64,000 bases of DNA, taken from contig SVGO01000002.1 in assembly GCA_015056305.1 (NCBI GenBank), positions 1-64,000 on the forward strand. The letters are read 5' to 3'. Every line of letters starts with the position of its first letter. Positions within the stretch are counted from its first letter, which is position 1. The stretch comes from Clostridiales bacterium. GTDB lineage: Bacteria; Bacillota; Clostridia; Christensenellales; Aristaeellaceae. The position numbers and the translations under genes were made by a program. Below the pieces are notes generated by a model. It did no database searches. It saw only the letters and a list, made by a program, of their open reading frames with translations, and was not told where the DNA came from. Positions 9,717-19,056 of this stretch are shown here, in pieces.

Positions 9717-10454
9717 TTATTCGGCCAGACCGTTCTCGATCATATAGCGCTCAACCTGTACGCGGTCCTTGGGCGTATCCACGGAGAGCGTCTTGCAGTG
9801 CGCGTTGATGTAGTAGCAATCCTTGCGGTTCTCGATGAAGCGGAAGGAGTCATTCTCCTCAATCTTCTCCACCGGGCCGCGCGGCGTGTTGTGATAATAC
9901 TCCAGCGCCTCATGCGTAAACGCGCCGACGCCGACGAACTTCTGATAGGCGTAGTTCATCTCGCCCTTCGGGAATGGGATCGGCGCGCGGGAGATGAACA
10001 GGCAGACGCCGTCCTTATTGGTGACGATCTTGAGATTGGTGGGATCGACGACCTCGACCGGGTTGGAGAAATCAGTCATGAGGTTGGATACATAGAAGCC
10101 ATCCTCCGGGATCGTCTCCGGAATGCACTTGACGATATCCTGCGCCATGACCAGCGGCTCGTCGCCATTGATCATCACATACAGATCCGCCTCAACCTTA
10201 TGGGAAACCTCATAGAGGCGCTCAGTCGCGGTCTCGCAGTCCGTGCTGGTCATAATGACCTTCGCGCCGAAGCCCTCGGCAACCGCCTTGATCTCCTCGT
10301 TATCGGTGGCGACATACACTTCCTCAAAGCGCTCCACGCCCTTGGAGTGCTTCCACACCCAATAGAGCATGGGCTTGCCGCAGATGGGCGCCAGGGGTTT
10401 CATGTTGAAACGGGAAGAACCGCCGCGGGCGGGAATCATGCCGATGATTTTCAT
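9717..10454 (-). CDS. kdsB: 3-deoxy-manno-octulosonate cytidylyltransferase (CMP-Kdo synthetase)
   Basis: [49 protein letters not shown]. Confidence 0.93.
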   Translation of the reverse strand: MKIIGMIPARGGSSRFNMKPLAPICGKPMLYWVWKHSKGVERFEEVYVATDNEEIKAVAEGFGAKVIMTSTDCETATERLYEVSHKVEADLYVMINGDEPLVMAQDIVKCIPETIPEDGFYVSNLMTDFSNPVEVVDPTNLKIVTNKDGVCLFISRAPIPFPKGEMNYAYQKFVGVGAFTHEALEYYHNTPRGPVEKIEENDSFRFIENRKDCYYINAHCKTLSVDTPKDRVQVERYMIENGLAE

Positions 10455-10507
10455 ATTGTCATCCTCTTTCTTTTCAGAATCCGCCTTGATTCCAAGGCAA
10501 TGTATAC

Positions 10508-11623
10508 TTATTCCTGCACTGAGCCGTGCTCCAGAATATCCGCGATTCTCTTGCAGGCAAAGCCGTCTCCATAGGGATTGCTCGCCGTACTCATCTGCTC
10601 GTACGCCTGCCGGTCTTCCAGCAGCAGCTTGAAGTTACGGTAGATGACCTCTTCATCCGTGCCCACCAGCTTGAGCGTGCCCGCCGCGACGCCCTCCGGG
10701 CGCTCCGTTGTATCGCGCATGACCAGAACAGGCTTGCCCAGAGAGGGCGCTTCCTCCTGAATGCCGCCGGAATCCGTGAGGATCAAATGGCTCTGATTGA
10801 GGAAATTGTGGAAGTCCAGCACCTCCAGCGGCTCGATGATCCGGATCCGGTCGCAGTCCGCCAGATACTGGTTTGCCGTCTGGCGAACCACCGGATTCAT
10901 GTGAATCGGATAGATTGCCTTGACGTCGGGATGCTCCTCCATGACGCGGCGAATCGCGCGGAACATATGCGCCATCGGCTCGCCAAGATTCTCGCGGCGA
11001 TGCGCCGTGATCAGAATCAGCCGGCTGCCCTTCGCCCATTCCAGCTGCTCATGGGTATAATCCTTACGCACCGTCGTGCGCAGCGCGTCGATCGCCGTAT
11101 TTCCAGTAACATAGATGCTCTCCGGCTTTCGTCCCTCTCTGAGCAGGTGCTCTTTGGCGACCTCGGTCGGCGCAAAGTTATACTGGCTGATGATGCTGAC
11201 CGCCTGCCGGTTAAATTCCTCCGGGAAGGGCGAGTAGATATCATACGTGCGCAGTCCGGCCTCCACATGACCAACCGGAATCTGCAGATAGAAGCAGGCC
11301 AGCGCCGTGACGAAAGTGGTCGACGTATCGCCATGGACGAGCACGACGTCCGGGCGCTCCTTTTCCAGCACAGCCTTGATGCCATTCAGTATATTCGTCG
11401 TGATATCAAAGAGCGTCTGCTTCTCCTTCATGACGCTCAGATCATAATCCGGCGCAACGCCAAACGCATCGAGCACCTGATCGAGCATCTGGCGATGCTG
11501 GCCTGTGACGCAGACCAGCGTCTCGAGGCCGCTGCGGGATTTGAGCTCATTGACGAGCGGGCACATTTTGATCGCTTCCGGCCTTGTGCCAAAGACCAGC
11601 ATAATTCTTTGCATGGTGGTCAC
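10508..11623 (-). CDS. wecB: Non-hydrolysing UDP-N-acetylglucosamine 2-epimerase
   Basis: VFGTRPEAIKMCPLV, HGDTSTT, HVEAGLRT, LTDSGGIQEEAPSLGKPVLVMRDTTERPE. Confidence 0.93.
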   Translation of the reverse strand: MTTMQRIMLVFGTRPEAIKMCPLVNELKSRSGLETLVCVTGQHRQMLDQVLDAFGVAPDYDLSVMKEKQTLFDITTNILNGIKAVLEKERPDVVLVHGDTSTTFVTALACFYLQIPVGHVEAGLRTYDIYSPFPEEFNRQAVSIISQYNFAPTEVAKEHLLREGRKPESIYVTGNTAIDALRTTVRKDYTHEQLEWAKGSRLILITAHRRENLGEPMAHMFRAIRRVMEEHPDVKAIYPIHMNPVVRQTANQYLADCDRIRIIEPLEVLDFHNFLNQSHLILTDSGGIQEEAPSLGKPVLVMRDTTERPEGVAAGTLKLVGTDEEVIYRNFKLLLEDRQAYEQMSTASNPYGDGFACKRIADILEHGSVQE

Positions 11624-11626
11624 CGA

Positions 11627-12640
11627 TTATTTCTTTGATTTGATCCTTTGCTTGAATTGAACCAGCTTATTGAAGATCCAGCACAAATAATAATTGTGCG
11701 TTTTCAAAATTCGAAGAGACAGCGAGTTTTCATTTTTGCCCGCTGCATGTTCCAGGCAATATCTGAATTCTTTCGTATTCATCATACGATGATTATACTG
11801 AAGCTTCTGAAGGAATGTCATGGAATTGCGCGCATCGAATACGTTGCCAAACAGATGCTGGAATTGATAGAGCCAGATGTCGCAGTACTCGCCTAATTCT
11901 TTTTCTTTAATCAACGGAAGTCTACACCAAAACGGCAAAAAGTGTAATGAAAACAAATCCGCATGATAACGATTCATGAGGCTTTCTGTGTTCTGTACAT
12001 AGTAATACAACTGCTTCCGGATATAAACAATCTCTTCGCAATACCGACAATACTCAGCATTGAACGCAGCATCTTCGGAGAACCTGCAATCCTCCATAAA
12101 CATCAATCGATTCTTCCGAATGATGTCCGCATCATATATCTTGTTAACCGTATACGCAGAAATACCCTTCTTATACAAAGAAAAATAGCTTTCTTCGACT
12201 TCTATCTCTCCAGTGTTCCTTCTTGCGTCTTCCTTAACAATTCCGTCTTCAACCCGAAACACATCAGATACAACCATTGCTCGTGGATGCTTCACGATAG
12301 TGTTCAACATCGTCTCACACCAAAGCGGATGAACGTAATCATCACTATCACAGAACATGATATACTTGCCAGCTGCAGCCTGAATTCCAAGATTTCTGGC
12401 TGAGGATGGCCCGGCATTCTCCTTGTGAATCACACGGACCCGTGAATCGCTCTTCGCATATTCATCACAAATCCTCCCACTGCTGTCAGAACTGCCGTCA
12501 TTTATAAGCAACAACTCAAAATACAAAAAGGACTGATTAAAAATACTATCTATACAACGCCTTAATACCGCTTCCACGTTATATACCGGAATAATAATGC
12601 TCACCAGTCGCTTTATGCCCTGCTCAGTCTCTTTACCCAT
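11627..12640 (-). CDS. Family 2 glycosyltransferase
   Basis: VSIIIPVYNVEAVLRRCIDSIFNQSF...DDGSSD...SARNLGI...CDSDDYV. Confidence 0.88.
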   Translation of the reverse strand: MGKETEQGIKRLVSIIIPVYNVEAVLRRCIDSIFNQSFLYFELLLINDGSSDSSGRICDEYAKSDSRVRVIHKENAGPSSARNLGIQAAAGKYIMFCDSDDYVHPLWCETMLNTIVKHPRAMVVSDVFRVEDGIVKEDARRNTGEIEVEESYFSLYKKGISAYTVNKIYDADIIRKNRLMFMEDCRFSEDAAFNAEYCRYCEEIVYIRKQLYYYVQNTESLMNRYHADLFSLHFLPFWCRLPLIKEKELGEYCDIWLYQFQHLFGNVFDARNSMTFLQKLQYNHRMMNTKEFRYCLEHAAGKNENSLSLRILKTHNYYLCWIFNKLVQFKQRIKSKK

Positions 12641-13413
12641 TTTTTCAGTTCCTCATATTTTTCCATTCCCAGGACAGACAGCAAGATTCTGTTAGGCAGT
12701 ACTTTTACACGATAGAAAAACTCCAATCGTCTTTGCTTAGCTAGATGCTCTTTTCTACGATTCTGTTCTTCTTGCGTCGTCCAAGAAAGAGAATAATGAT
12801 GGATTGAATATGTATTCTTCGTCAAATCCAAAATGCCACTCTCCATCTGCATCGGCGAGAAATACTCTGTGGGATAAACAGTCGCACCCGGAAGCTTCTG
12901 CAGGCAGTTTTCCTCTACATACCCCAGCCGACTCAGTACCAAATGATTACGCTCAGTACAGGTAGTAATATCCAGCGTGCCATCTTCGCGGCGGAAAACC
13001 GAGTCTTCATAGCTGTCCAGCAGCGCCTTGATGACAGGATTGCCTTTCTCCGCGCCCAGCGCGAGACCTGTCGCAACTTTGACGCAGCGAGTGGAGTTTT
13101 CAATACCCATGAACGCTTCATTTTCCAGCAGCGGATCCAGTCGCTTGCGCAGTTCAACATCCGTATCAAAATAGACGCCGCCATGCTCATAGAGAATCTT
13201 CAGCCGGGCATAATCCGTCACAAACGCCCATTTCTTCGCTTCGTAAGCCTCCCGGCAATAGCGATTCTGCGTCAGGTCGAAATTACTTTCATTCCATTCG
13301 ATGATCTGATAATCAGGGCATTTCTTTTTCCAACTACGAATACACTTTTGAGCCTTTTGCGGTAAGTCTTTATCGCCGAACCAGCAATAATGGATTATCT
13401 TGGGAATCGCCAT
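12613..13413 (-). CDS. OCH1-like (GT32) glycosyltransferase
   Basis: IPKIIHYCWFGDKDLP...AFVTDYARLKILYEHGGVYFDTDVE. Confidence 0.88.
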   Translation of the reverse strand: MAIPKIIHYCWFGDKDLPQKAQKCIRSWKKKCPDYQIIEWNESNFDLTQNRYCREAYEAKKWAFVTDYARLKILYEHGGVYFDTDVELRKRLDPLLENEAFMGIENSTRCVKVATGLALGAEKGNPVIKALLDSYEDSVFRREDGTLDITTCTERNHLVLSRLGYVEENCLQKLPGATVYPTEYFSPMQMESGILDLTKNTYSIHHYSLSWTTQEEQNRRKEHLAKQRRLEFFYRVKVLPNRILLSVLGMEKYEELKKWVKRLSRA

Positions 13414-13417
13414 CTAA

Positions 13418-14398
13418 TCACCGTCCAGTTAATTTTGATAAAACACCCTTGGCTGTCCAATAAACATATGAATATGCCGGAAATAGAATCTCATACACTT
13501 CAGGATGATTCTGAATAGAAATATCATGACGTTTCCGTTCCTTTTTCCATTGCATGAGAAGCTTCTGACGAAGAATTCTTTCCACCTCGATATCCCGAAG
13601 CTCTTTTTTTACCTTTTTGCAGAAATGCTTGAGTTCATGAATATATAGCATATTAACCTGATCCAGAAGAACACGTTCTTCCTTCTCAGAAAAATACTCT
13701 ATCATTTCTTCGGGAACCAATAGCCAATCCAAATGCTTTTTTGAAAAGCGCTGGTTTACCGTGCTCTGGTCATGCTGGAAATAATAATACAGTTCATCGC
13801 TGCAATCCACAACGCACTCCGCTTCATACAGCGCTTTGTAGACGACCGCATTATCCTCGTTGATCCTGCCCTCCGGCATGCGCAGCGAGGCAAAGCAGCT
13901 GCGGCGGAACACCTTATCACACAGAATCCACGGCTTTCTATCCACATGATTGAGCAGGCAATGCGTCAGGAATTCTTTTCCATTCCACATCGTACACGTA
14001 TCTGCACCAAGTTTGGCATATATGCCGCTCTCATTCACAATCCGGCAGCAGCATACGCTGATATCCGCATCGTACGACCTCGCATGACGCATCAGAATCT
14101 CATACATCTGCGGATGGATATAGTCGTCGCTGTCGACAAAGCCGATATACTCGCCCTGCGCGACGTCCAGCGCCCTGTTTCGCGCCGCCGCCTGCCCTTT
14201 GTTCTCCTGATGAATCACTCGAATGCGGGAATCCTTCGCAGCGTACTCGTCGCAGATCACACCGCTTTCATCCGTGCTGCCGTCGTCGATCAGAATCAGC
14301 TCAAAGTCGCGAAAGGTCTGTGTGAGGATGCTATCCAAACAGCGATGCAGATACTTATCTGAGTTATAAACCGGGACAATCACGCTAATTATCGGCAT
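13418..14398 (-). CDS. Family 2 glycosyltransferase
   Basis: ISVIVPVYNSDKYLHRCLDSILTQTF...DDGSTDESG...FVDSDDYIH. Confidence 0.88.
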   Translation of the reverse strand: MPIISVIVPVYNSDKYLHRCLDSILTQTFRDFELILIDDGSTDESGVICDEYAAKDSRIRVIHQENKGQAAARNRALDVAQGEYIGFVDSDDYIHPQMYEILMRHARSYDADISVCCCRIVNESGIYAKLGADTCTMWNGKEFLTHCLLNHVDRKPWILCDKVFRRSCFASLRMPEGRINEDNAVVYKALYEAECVVDCSDELYYYFQHDQSTVNQRFSKKHLDWLLVPEEMIEYFSEKEERVLLDQVNMLYIHELKHFCKKVKKELRDIEVERILRQKLLMQWKKERKRHDISIQNHPEVYEILFPAYSYVYWTAKGVLSKLTGR

Positions 14399-14412
14399 CT
14401 ACGCTTTCCTTT

Positions 14413-15399
14413 CTAAGACCTTTTCATCAGCTTTTTCAGCTTATTTCTTACACCACAAGCATTCCAATACAGATTCATAAATCGTGGAAATGCACTTTCG
14501 TAAAACCACATATTTTCCCATACAAACGGTACCGCATCCCGATTCATTAATAAGTGTTTTTTATAGGCTCTTCTAACCACATTCAGTTCTTTCTTCATAA
14601 CAGTGTCTTTATCGGCAAGCCGTTGAACCATATGCTGCAACAACAATGCAAAGCCTTTGCATTGGCACTCATATGCTTTATGAAAACCGTTATTTTTAAA
14701 AAAACGAACCTGTTCTTGCATCGCTCCAAGCACATCCAGCCGCTTTGTCGTCCACGTCCCCTTCGTAATCCCCTGCGGATTCACGAAATACGCATACATC
14801 GGACTATCAATCACCGCAACTTGATCAAATTCGAATAAAATCCGATAGGTCACATACTCGTCCTCATGAAGCTTGCCCACGGGATAACGAATTACCTTAA
14901 AGCAGTCTTTGTGATATAGCTTACAAACAGCAATTGTTGCATTTATATTGTGTTCAACATAATACTGTTCTACTGGCCAGAGTTTTGAAGCGAACTCCTC
15001 TTTTTCCCACGGATCGTTGCCTTCGGTTTCTCGATAGCCACAGATACTCACTTTTACACGGTGCTCCTGAACGCCCCGATAAAGCTGCTCAAGCATCTGC
15101 GGATGCACCCAGTCATCACTATCCACAAAGCTCAGCCACTGGCTATCACTATTGGCAATCGCCCAGTCAATACCCGCATTGCGCGCCGCAGACAAACCAC
15201 CGTTTTCCTGATGGATCACATGCACGCGAGAATCCCTTTGGGCATATTCATCGCAGATCACACCGCAGTTATCCGGGCTGCCATCGTCCACGAGGATTAG
15301 CTCAAAATCGGTAAATGTCTGCGCAAGGATGCTGTCCACGCAGCGGCGGAGGTAGGGTTCGACTTTGTATACAGGAACAATGACCGAAATCAGCGGCAT
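14413..15399 (-). CDS. Family 2 glycosyltransferase
   Basis: ISVIVPVYKVEPYLRRCVDSILAQTF...DDGSPDNCG...FVDSDDWVH. Confidence 0.88.
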   Translation of the reverse strand: MPLISVIVPVYKVEPYLRRCVDSILAQTFTDFELILVDDGSPDNCGVICDEYAQRDSRVHVIHQENGGLSAARNAGIDWAIANSDSQWLSFVDSDDWVHPQMLEQLYRGVQEHRVKVSICGYRETEGNDPWEKEEFASKLWPVEQYYVEHNINATIAVCKLYHKDCFKVIRYPVGKLHEDEYVTYRILFEFDQVAVIDSPMYAYFVNPQGITKGTWTTKRLDVLGAMQEQVRFFKNNGFHKAYECQCKGFALLLQHMVQRLADKDTVMKKELNVVRRAYKKHLLMNRDAVPFVWENMWFYESAFPRFMNLYWNACGVRNKLKKLMKRS

Positions 15400-15400
15400 G

Positions 15401-16498
15401 TTAGTTCTTCCCTTCGAGAATGTTCTTCAAATCCTTCATCAGTTCATCATAATAGTGCGCCAGCTTCGAGTTATCATATACAAAAGCTTTTTGAGGAACC
15501 TCATGATAAATCATCTGAATATCTTCAACATGATCTGCAAAGCGAATATATTCCAAATCCTTGATCCATTGATAACAACCCCAAACCTTCGGACTCTTAC
15601 TATTGATGACAATACACGGCGTACCTGTAATCGCTGCAAAAATCATACCATGCAAACGATCTGTAATTACTAATTCCGCATGTCGGAATTCATCCAGCTT
15701 GAATTCCAACTCCTTCTCTCTCTGGGCGACTGGGATACTATGTCCAACACACATATCAGTAAATCGATAATTGCTGCTAAATAGCTTCTTAATCTGCTCA
15801 ATGACGCACGCCTCTTCTTCCTCTGATCTCGTCTTTTCACAATCATTGCGAAGACAAATCAGACATCCGTTTCGCTTCACTTGATCAGTACACATATTCA
15901 GAGACAAAACAACATCTGGAATTAGTTTCACGTTCTTATATACATTCCTCATGGCATTGAAAGATGTTTTTTCTCGGGCGTATATGTACAATTGATCATG
16001 CTGATTATAAAGGTCTATTGATTTTTGAAACTCTTTTCTTCCCCATTCAGAATCTTCATAGTACATGGTATTAGGAAGTAGAGTTATCACTGATCCCTGA
16101 TTATTCTCAATTATTCCGCGAAGAGTTTTTTCGCTTCTATACCAAAGCGTACCCAAATATCCGCCGCCCTGAACCAAAACTGGATATCCATTCATGATTC
16201 CCAACAAATCATACTTCTCAAGATTCTCCAACCTTTTTCCGGTAATCTCATAATATCCGATACCAGCTTTTTCCAGCATCTGCGTCTCAGCAAATGCAAT
16301 CGCATGATCACCAAGGTTATCATGCTCAGGCGTAAACACTAAAATAACGCTCTTCGGATTCTTGCGAAACTGCTCTTGTATTTCACGAATATACTGCTTT
16401 TTTATATTTCTTCTAGTCTTATGGTATAACCACCATTCATGTATCATGCCGTGTAGCCGACGAAGCGGATAAAGAATATCATTTCCCATGCTTAACAC
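15401..16498 (-). CDS. Polysaccharide pyruvyl transferase family protein
   Basis: HDNLGDHAIAFAE...VQGGGYLG...YAREKTSFNAM...ITDRLHGMIFAAITGTPCIVI. Confidence 0.87.
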   Translation of the reverse strand: MLSMGNDILYPLRRLHGMIHEWWLYHKTRRNIKKQYIREIQEQFRKNPKSVILVFTPEHDNLGDHAIAFAETQMLEKAGIGYYEITGKRLENLEKYDLLGIMNGYPVLVQGGGYLGTLWYRSEKTLRGIIENNQGSVITLLPNTMYYEDSEWGRKEFQKSIDLYNQHDQLYIYAREKTSFNAMRNVYKNVKLIPDVVLSLNMCTDQVKRNGCLICLRNDCEKTRSEEEEACVIEQIKKLFSSNYRFTDMCVGHSIPVAQREKELEFKLDEFRHAELVITDRLHGMIFAAITGTPCIVINSKSPKVWGCYQWIKDLEYIRFADHVEDIQMIYHEVPQKAFVYDNSKLAHYYDELMKDLKNILEGKN

Positions 16499-17792
16499 GT
16501 TCCTTTATATCATGTAGCTTCTGATAAAACCGAAACTCTGCCAGTTTTGACCTGATAAGATGCATCTTTTGAATACGATAAATTAGCGGAAGTCTTGCTT
16601 TTTCAATACACGAAAAATCTGTACTTTCAATCCATTTAAGGTGTTTCCAGTAACCACTTCTTTTTACAATCTTCTTATTCTCAATCAAACGTTTTTGAAT
16701 ATGTGGCCACTGTCTCTTCAAAACTCCGTAATATTTTTTTCTCAGAATCCTATGCCGTATATCTTGCAGCCCTTTGCTCGCATCTTCAAAACCATAGTCT
16801 TCTGGTGCTGCACCTTCTGCAATCAAAGCAACCATTGTCCGATAGCACTTCTCACACCAACAACAGTTGTTCCCTTTCTGCGATTCCCAACATACATGCA
16901 ATGTAAGCTTATTTCCACTCGCTCTGCAATAATCTACAATGTTCTTCACTTTATCCTGTCGGCTGCATTCAAATCCGTCATGTACCACCTGGCAACCACA
17001 GAATCTAACATGATTATCAATGGTTGGATTTGACGCACACCGCACTTTTCCGTCTTCCGGGCAATTAGATGAAGCAATGTATACCTTGTCCCATCCCCTT
17101 AGGTATGCGAGCGGTGCGGCATGTCCAAGCAAGCCAATTCCATGCTTTACACCATGCCACCACCCATCTTTCAATTGCTGATGAAAATCCCGATGCAAGA
17201 CTGCTTCGGCATCAAATTCGCGGAAAGAACTTCGGATTACTACTTGATCAAGCTTAAACTTTTTGCTCGTTTCCTCGATACCTTCTTGAACAATTTGCCA
17301 ACCCGCAGCATTGTCATACTTGACGTCAGCTCCCCAAATTGCTATCAAATCCGGCTTTTCCTCCAAATGCCTGATTAGCGTATCCATTGCATCAAGACCA
17401 CCGGAAAAAAAGGCACCTGCACGATTACTGCTTATCGGTTCATTCCTGACAATTCTGTTAACTTCTATGCTGCCTAAAAACTCGCTCTCGGGATACATGC
17501 TCTCATATCCAGCCTTAACCTTTGAGATGCACTCAAAAAAGTCTTTATCCAGACTCTCCAGCTCCAGCCGGGAATTTGTCAGCCAGATAATTGGCAACAC
17601 GCTGCAAACAAACGGAATGCTTGCTATAGAGGCGGGCACACTCTCGATATTCATAGGATACTCAACACTTAACATATTCCCTGAAAAGTATTTCACGATA
17701 TCTCCAGAGCTTGAAAATTGATACGTTATTGTGTTGTAATCCTTTATTATACTATGCAAGATAACATTGTTCACAATTATTCTCCCATACAC
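16479..17792 (-). CDS. PP-loop (SGGLDA) nucleotide-binding protein with C-terminal Cys cluster; unknown function
   Basis: FFSGGLDAMDTLIRHLEEKPDLIAIWGADVKYDN PP-loop-like motif; CNC...CCWCEKCYRTM cysteine cluster. Confidence 0.6.
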   Translation of the reverse strand: MYGRIIVNNVILHSIIKDYNTITYQFSSSGDIVKYFSGNMLSVEYPMNIESVPASIASIPFVCSVLPIIWLTNSRLELESLDKDFFECISKVKAGYESMYPESEFLGSIEVNRIVRNEPISSNRAGAFFSGGLDAMDTLIRHLEEKPDLIAIWGADVKYDNAAGWQIVQEGIEETSKKFKLDQVVIRSSFREFDAEAVLHRDFHQQLKDGWWHGVKHGIGLLGHAAPLAYLRGWDKVYIASSNCPEDGKVRCASNPTIDNHVRFCGCQVVHDGFECSRQDKVKNIVDYCRASGNKLTLHVCWESQKGNNCCWCEKCYRTMVALIAEGAAPEDYGFEDASKGLQDIRHRILRKKYYGVLKRQWPHIQKRLIENKKIVKRSGYWKHLKWIESTDFSCIEKARLPLIYRIQKMHLIRSKLAEFRFYQKLHDIKERVKHGK

Positions 17793-17821
17793 ATCAACAA
17801 CTTCTATTTGCTAATAACATG

Positions 17822-19036
17822 CTACATCATGCAAAGCAAATATTCATCCAAGAGACGATCATATACTTGGTTAGAAAATAGTTTTGCCACTGTCAGGCAA
17901 TCCTCTATTTTCTTCCTAGCAATATTTTCAGGTAGCGTAGATATCCATTCCTTAACTGGCCAAACTTCATACGTTCCATTGTCATTCTTACATGAAACCA
18001 ACACAGAAAACGTTACTTTGTTAATCTTCTTTTTTATACTATCAATATAGGTATGAACCGCAATAGAATACTCCGCATAGCGATCATATGGCTCATGTAA
18101 GGTGCCAGCACTTCCTAAAAAATTACCTATCGCATAAGTCGCCAATTGATTCGAGGAAGTATTATGAATACAACCATGAACCACATGTTCATGATTACCA
18201 ATTACGATACTACAACCTTTTTTCATCAGCCACTGAATCATTCTTTTAGTCAACACATTCGGCTCACAATTATACTGACCACCAACATGCAGATATACTG
18301 CTGTCATATCTGCACCCATACGCTTAACTCTTCTTAGTTCTGTGCTCAGTAGCCATCTACGATACATACCCGGAGTAGTTTTTTCATACCAATCCTTTCC
18401 AATATTCTCCGGATAAATGCGACGTAACAGCCCATTTCGCACGCGCTCAGCAAAGCCTCCAGGATGCCGCCTAATATACCACATCAATGGACTAATACGC
18501 TCAATTGCACCTTCTTGCTCCTGAAACAAATTAACCAGTTTTCGGTTTTTGCGATAACCCAAATACTGTCGATTTGTCATCGCATTCGTGCCATATGTAT
18601 ATGACAGCAACGCAATTCGCACACCAGCAATCTCAGCAATAACCGGCTCTCTATTCTCGCCAACACAACCTATCCCGCTATGTAACAAACCAATTTGATC
18701 CAAACATTTAATGGTTTTTTCAAGACCAACAATCCCTCGATCCAAACAATGGTTATTTGCTGTAGATACATAATCTACTCCCGATTCTTTCAGTGCTTCA
18801 GCAAATTCGTACGCTGTACAAAACTCCCATCTCTTTTTTGTATAGTCGTCTTCACAGTCAGATATTGGTGTCTCCAAATTGGCCAACACGAAATCAGACT
18901 GAGAAAACAGCATCTGCATCGGGGCGAAGATAGAATGAAAATCCAATATTCCATTGCCTTTTCTATATTGTTCAATATACTTCACCATTTCTCCATCAAA
19001 CAATACATCTCCGACAAATGTAATTTTTATTTCCAA
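17822..19036 (-). CDS. CapA/PgsA-like metallophosphatase family protein
   Basis: ITFVGDVLFDGEM...VLANLETPISD...STANNHCLDRG...IVIGNHEHVVHG. Confidence 0.85.
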   Translation of the reverse strand: MEIKITFVGDVLFDGEMVKYIEQYRKGNGILDFHSIFAPMQMLFSQSDFVLANLETPISDCEDDYTKKRWEFCTAYEFAEALKESGVDYVSTANNHCLDRGIVGLEKTIKCLDQIGLLHSGIGCVGENREPVIAEIAGVRIALLSYTYGTNAMTNRQYLGYRKNRKLVNLFQEQEGAIERISPLMWYIRRHPGGFAERVRNGLLRRIYPENIGKDWYEKTTPGMYRRWLLSTELRRVKRMGADMTAVYLHVGGQYNCEPNVLTKRMIQWLMKKGCSIVIGNHEHVVHGCIHNTSSNQLATYAIGNFLGSAGTLHEPYDRYAEYSIAVHTYIDSIKKKINKVTFSVLVSCKNDNGTYEVWPVKEWISTLPENIARKKIEDCLTVAKLFSNQVYDRLLDEYLLCMM

Positions 19037-19056
19037 ATTAGTTTCACCCCTTTACA

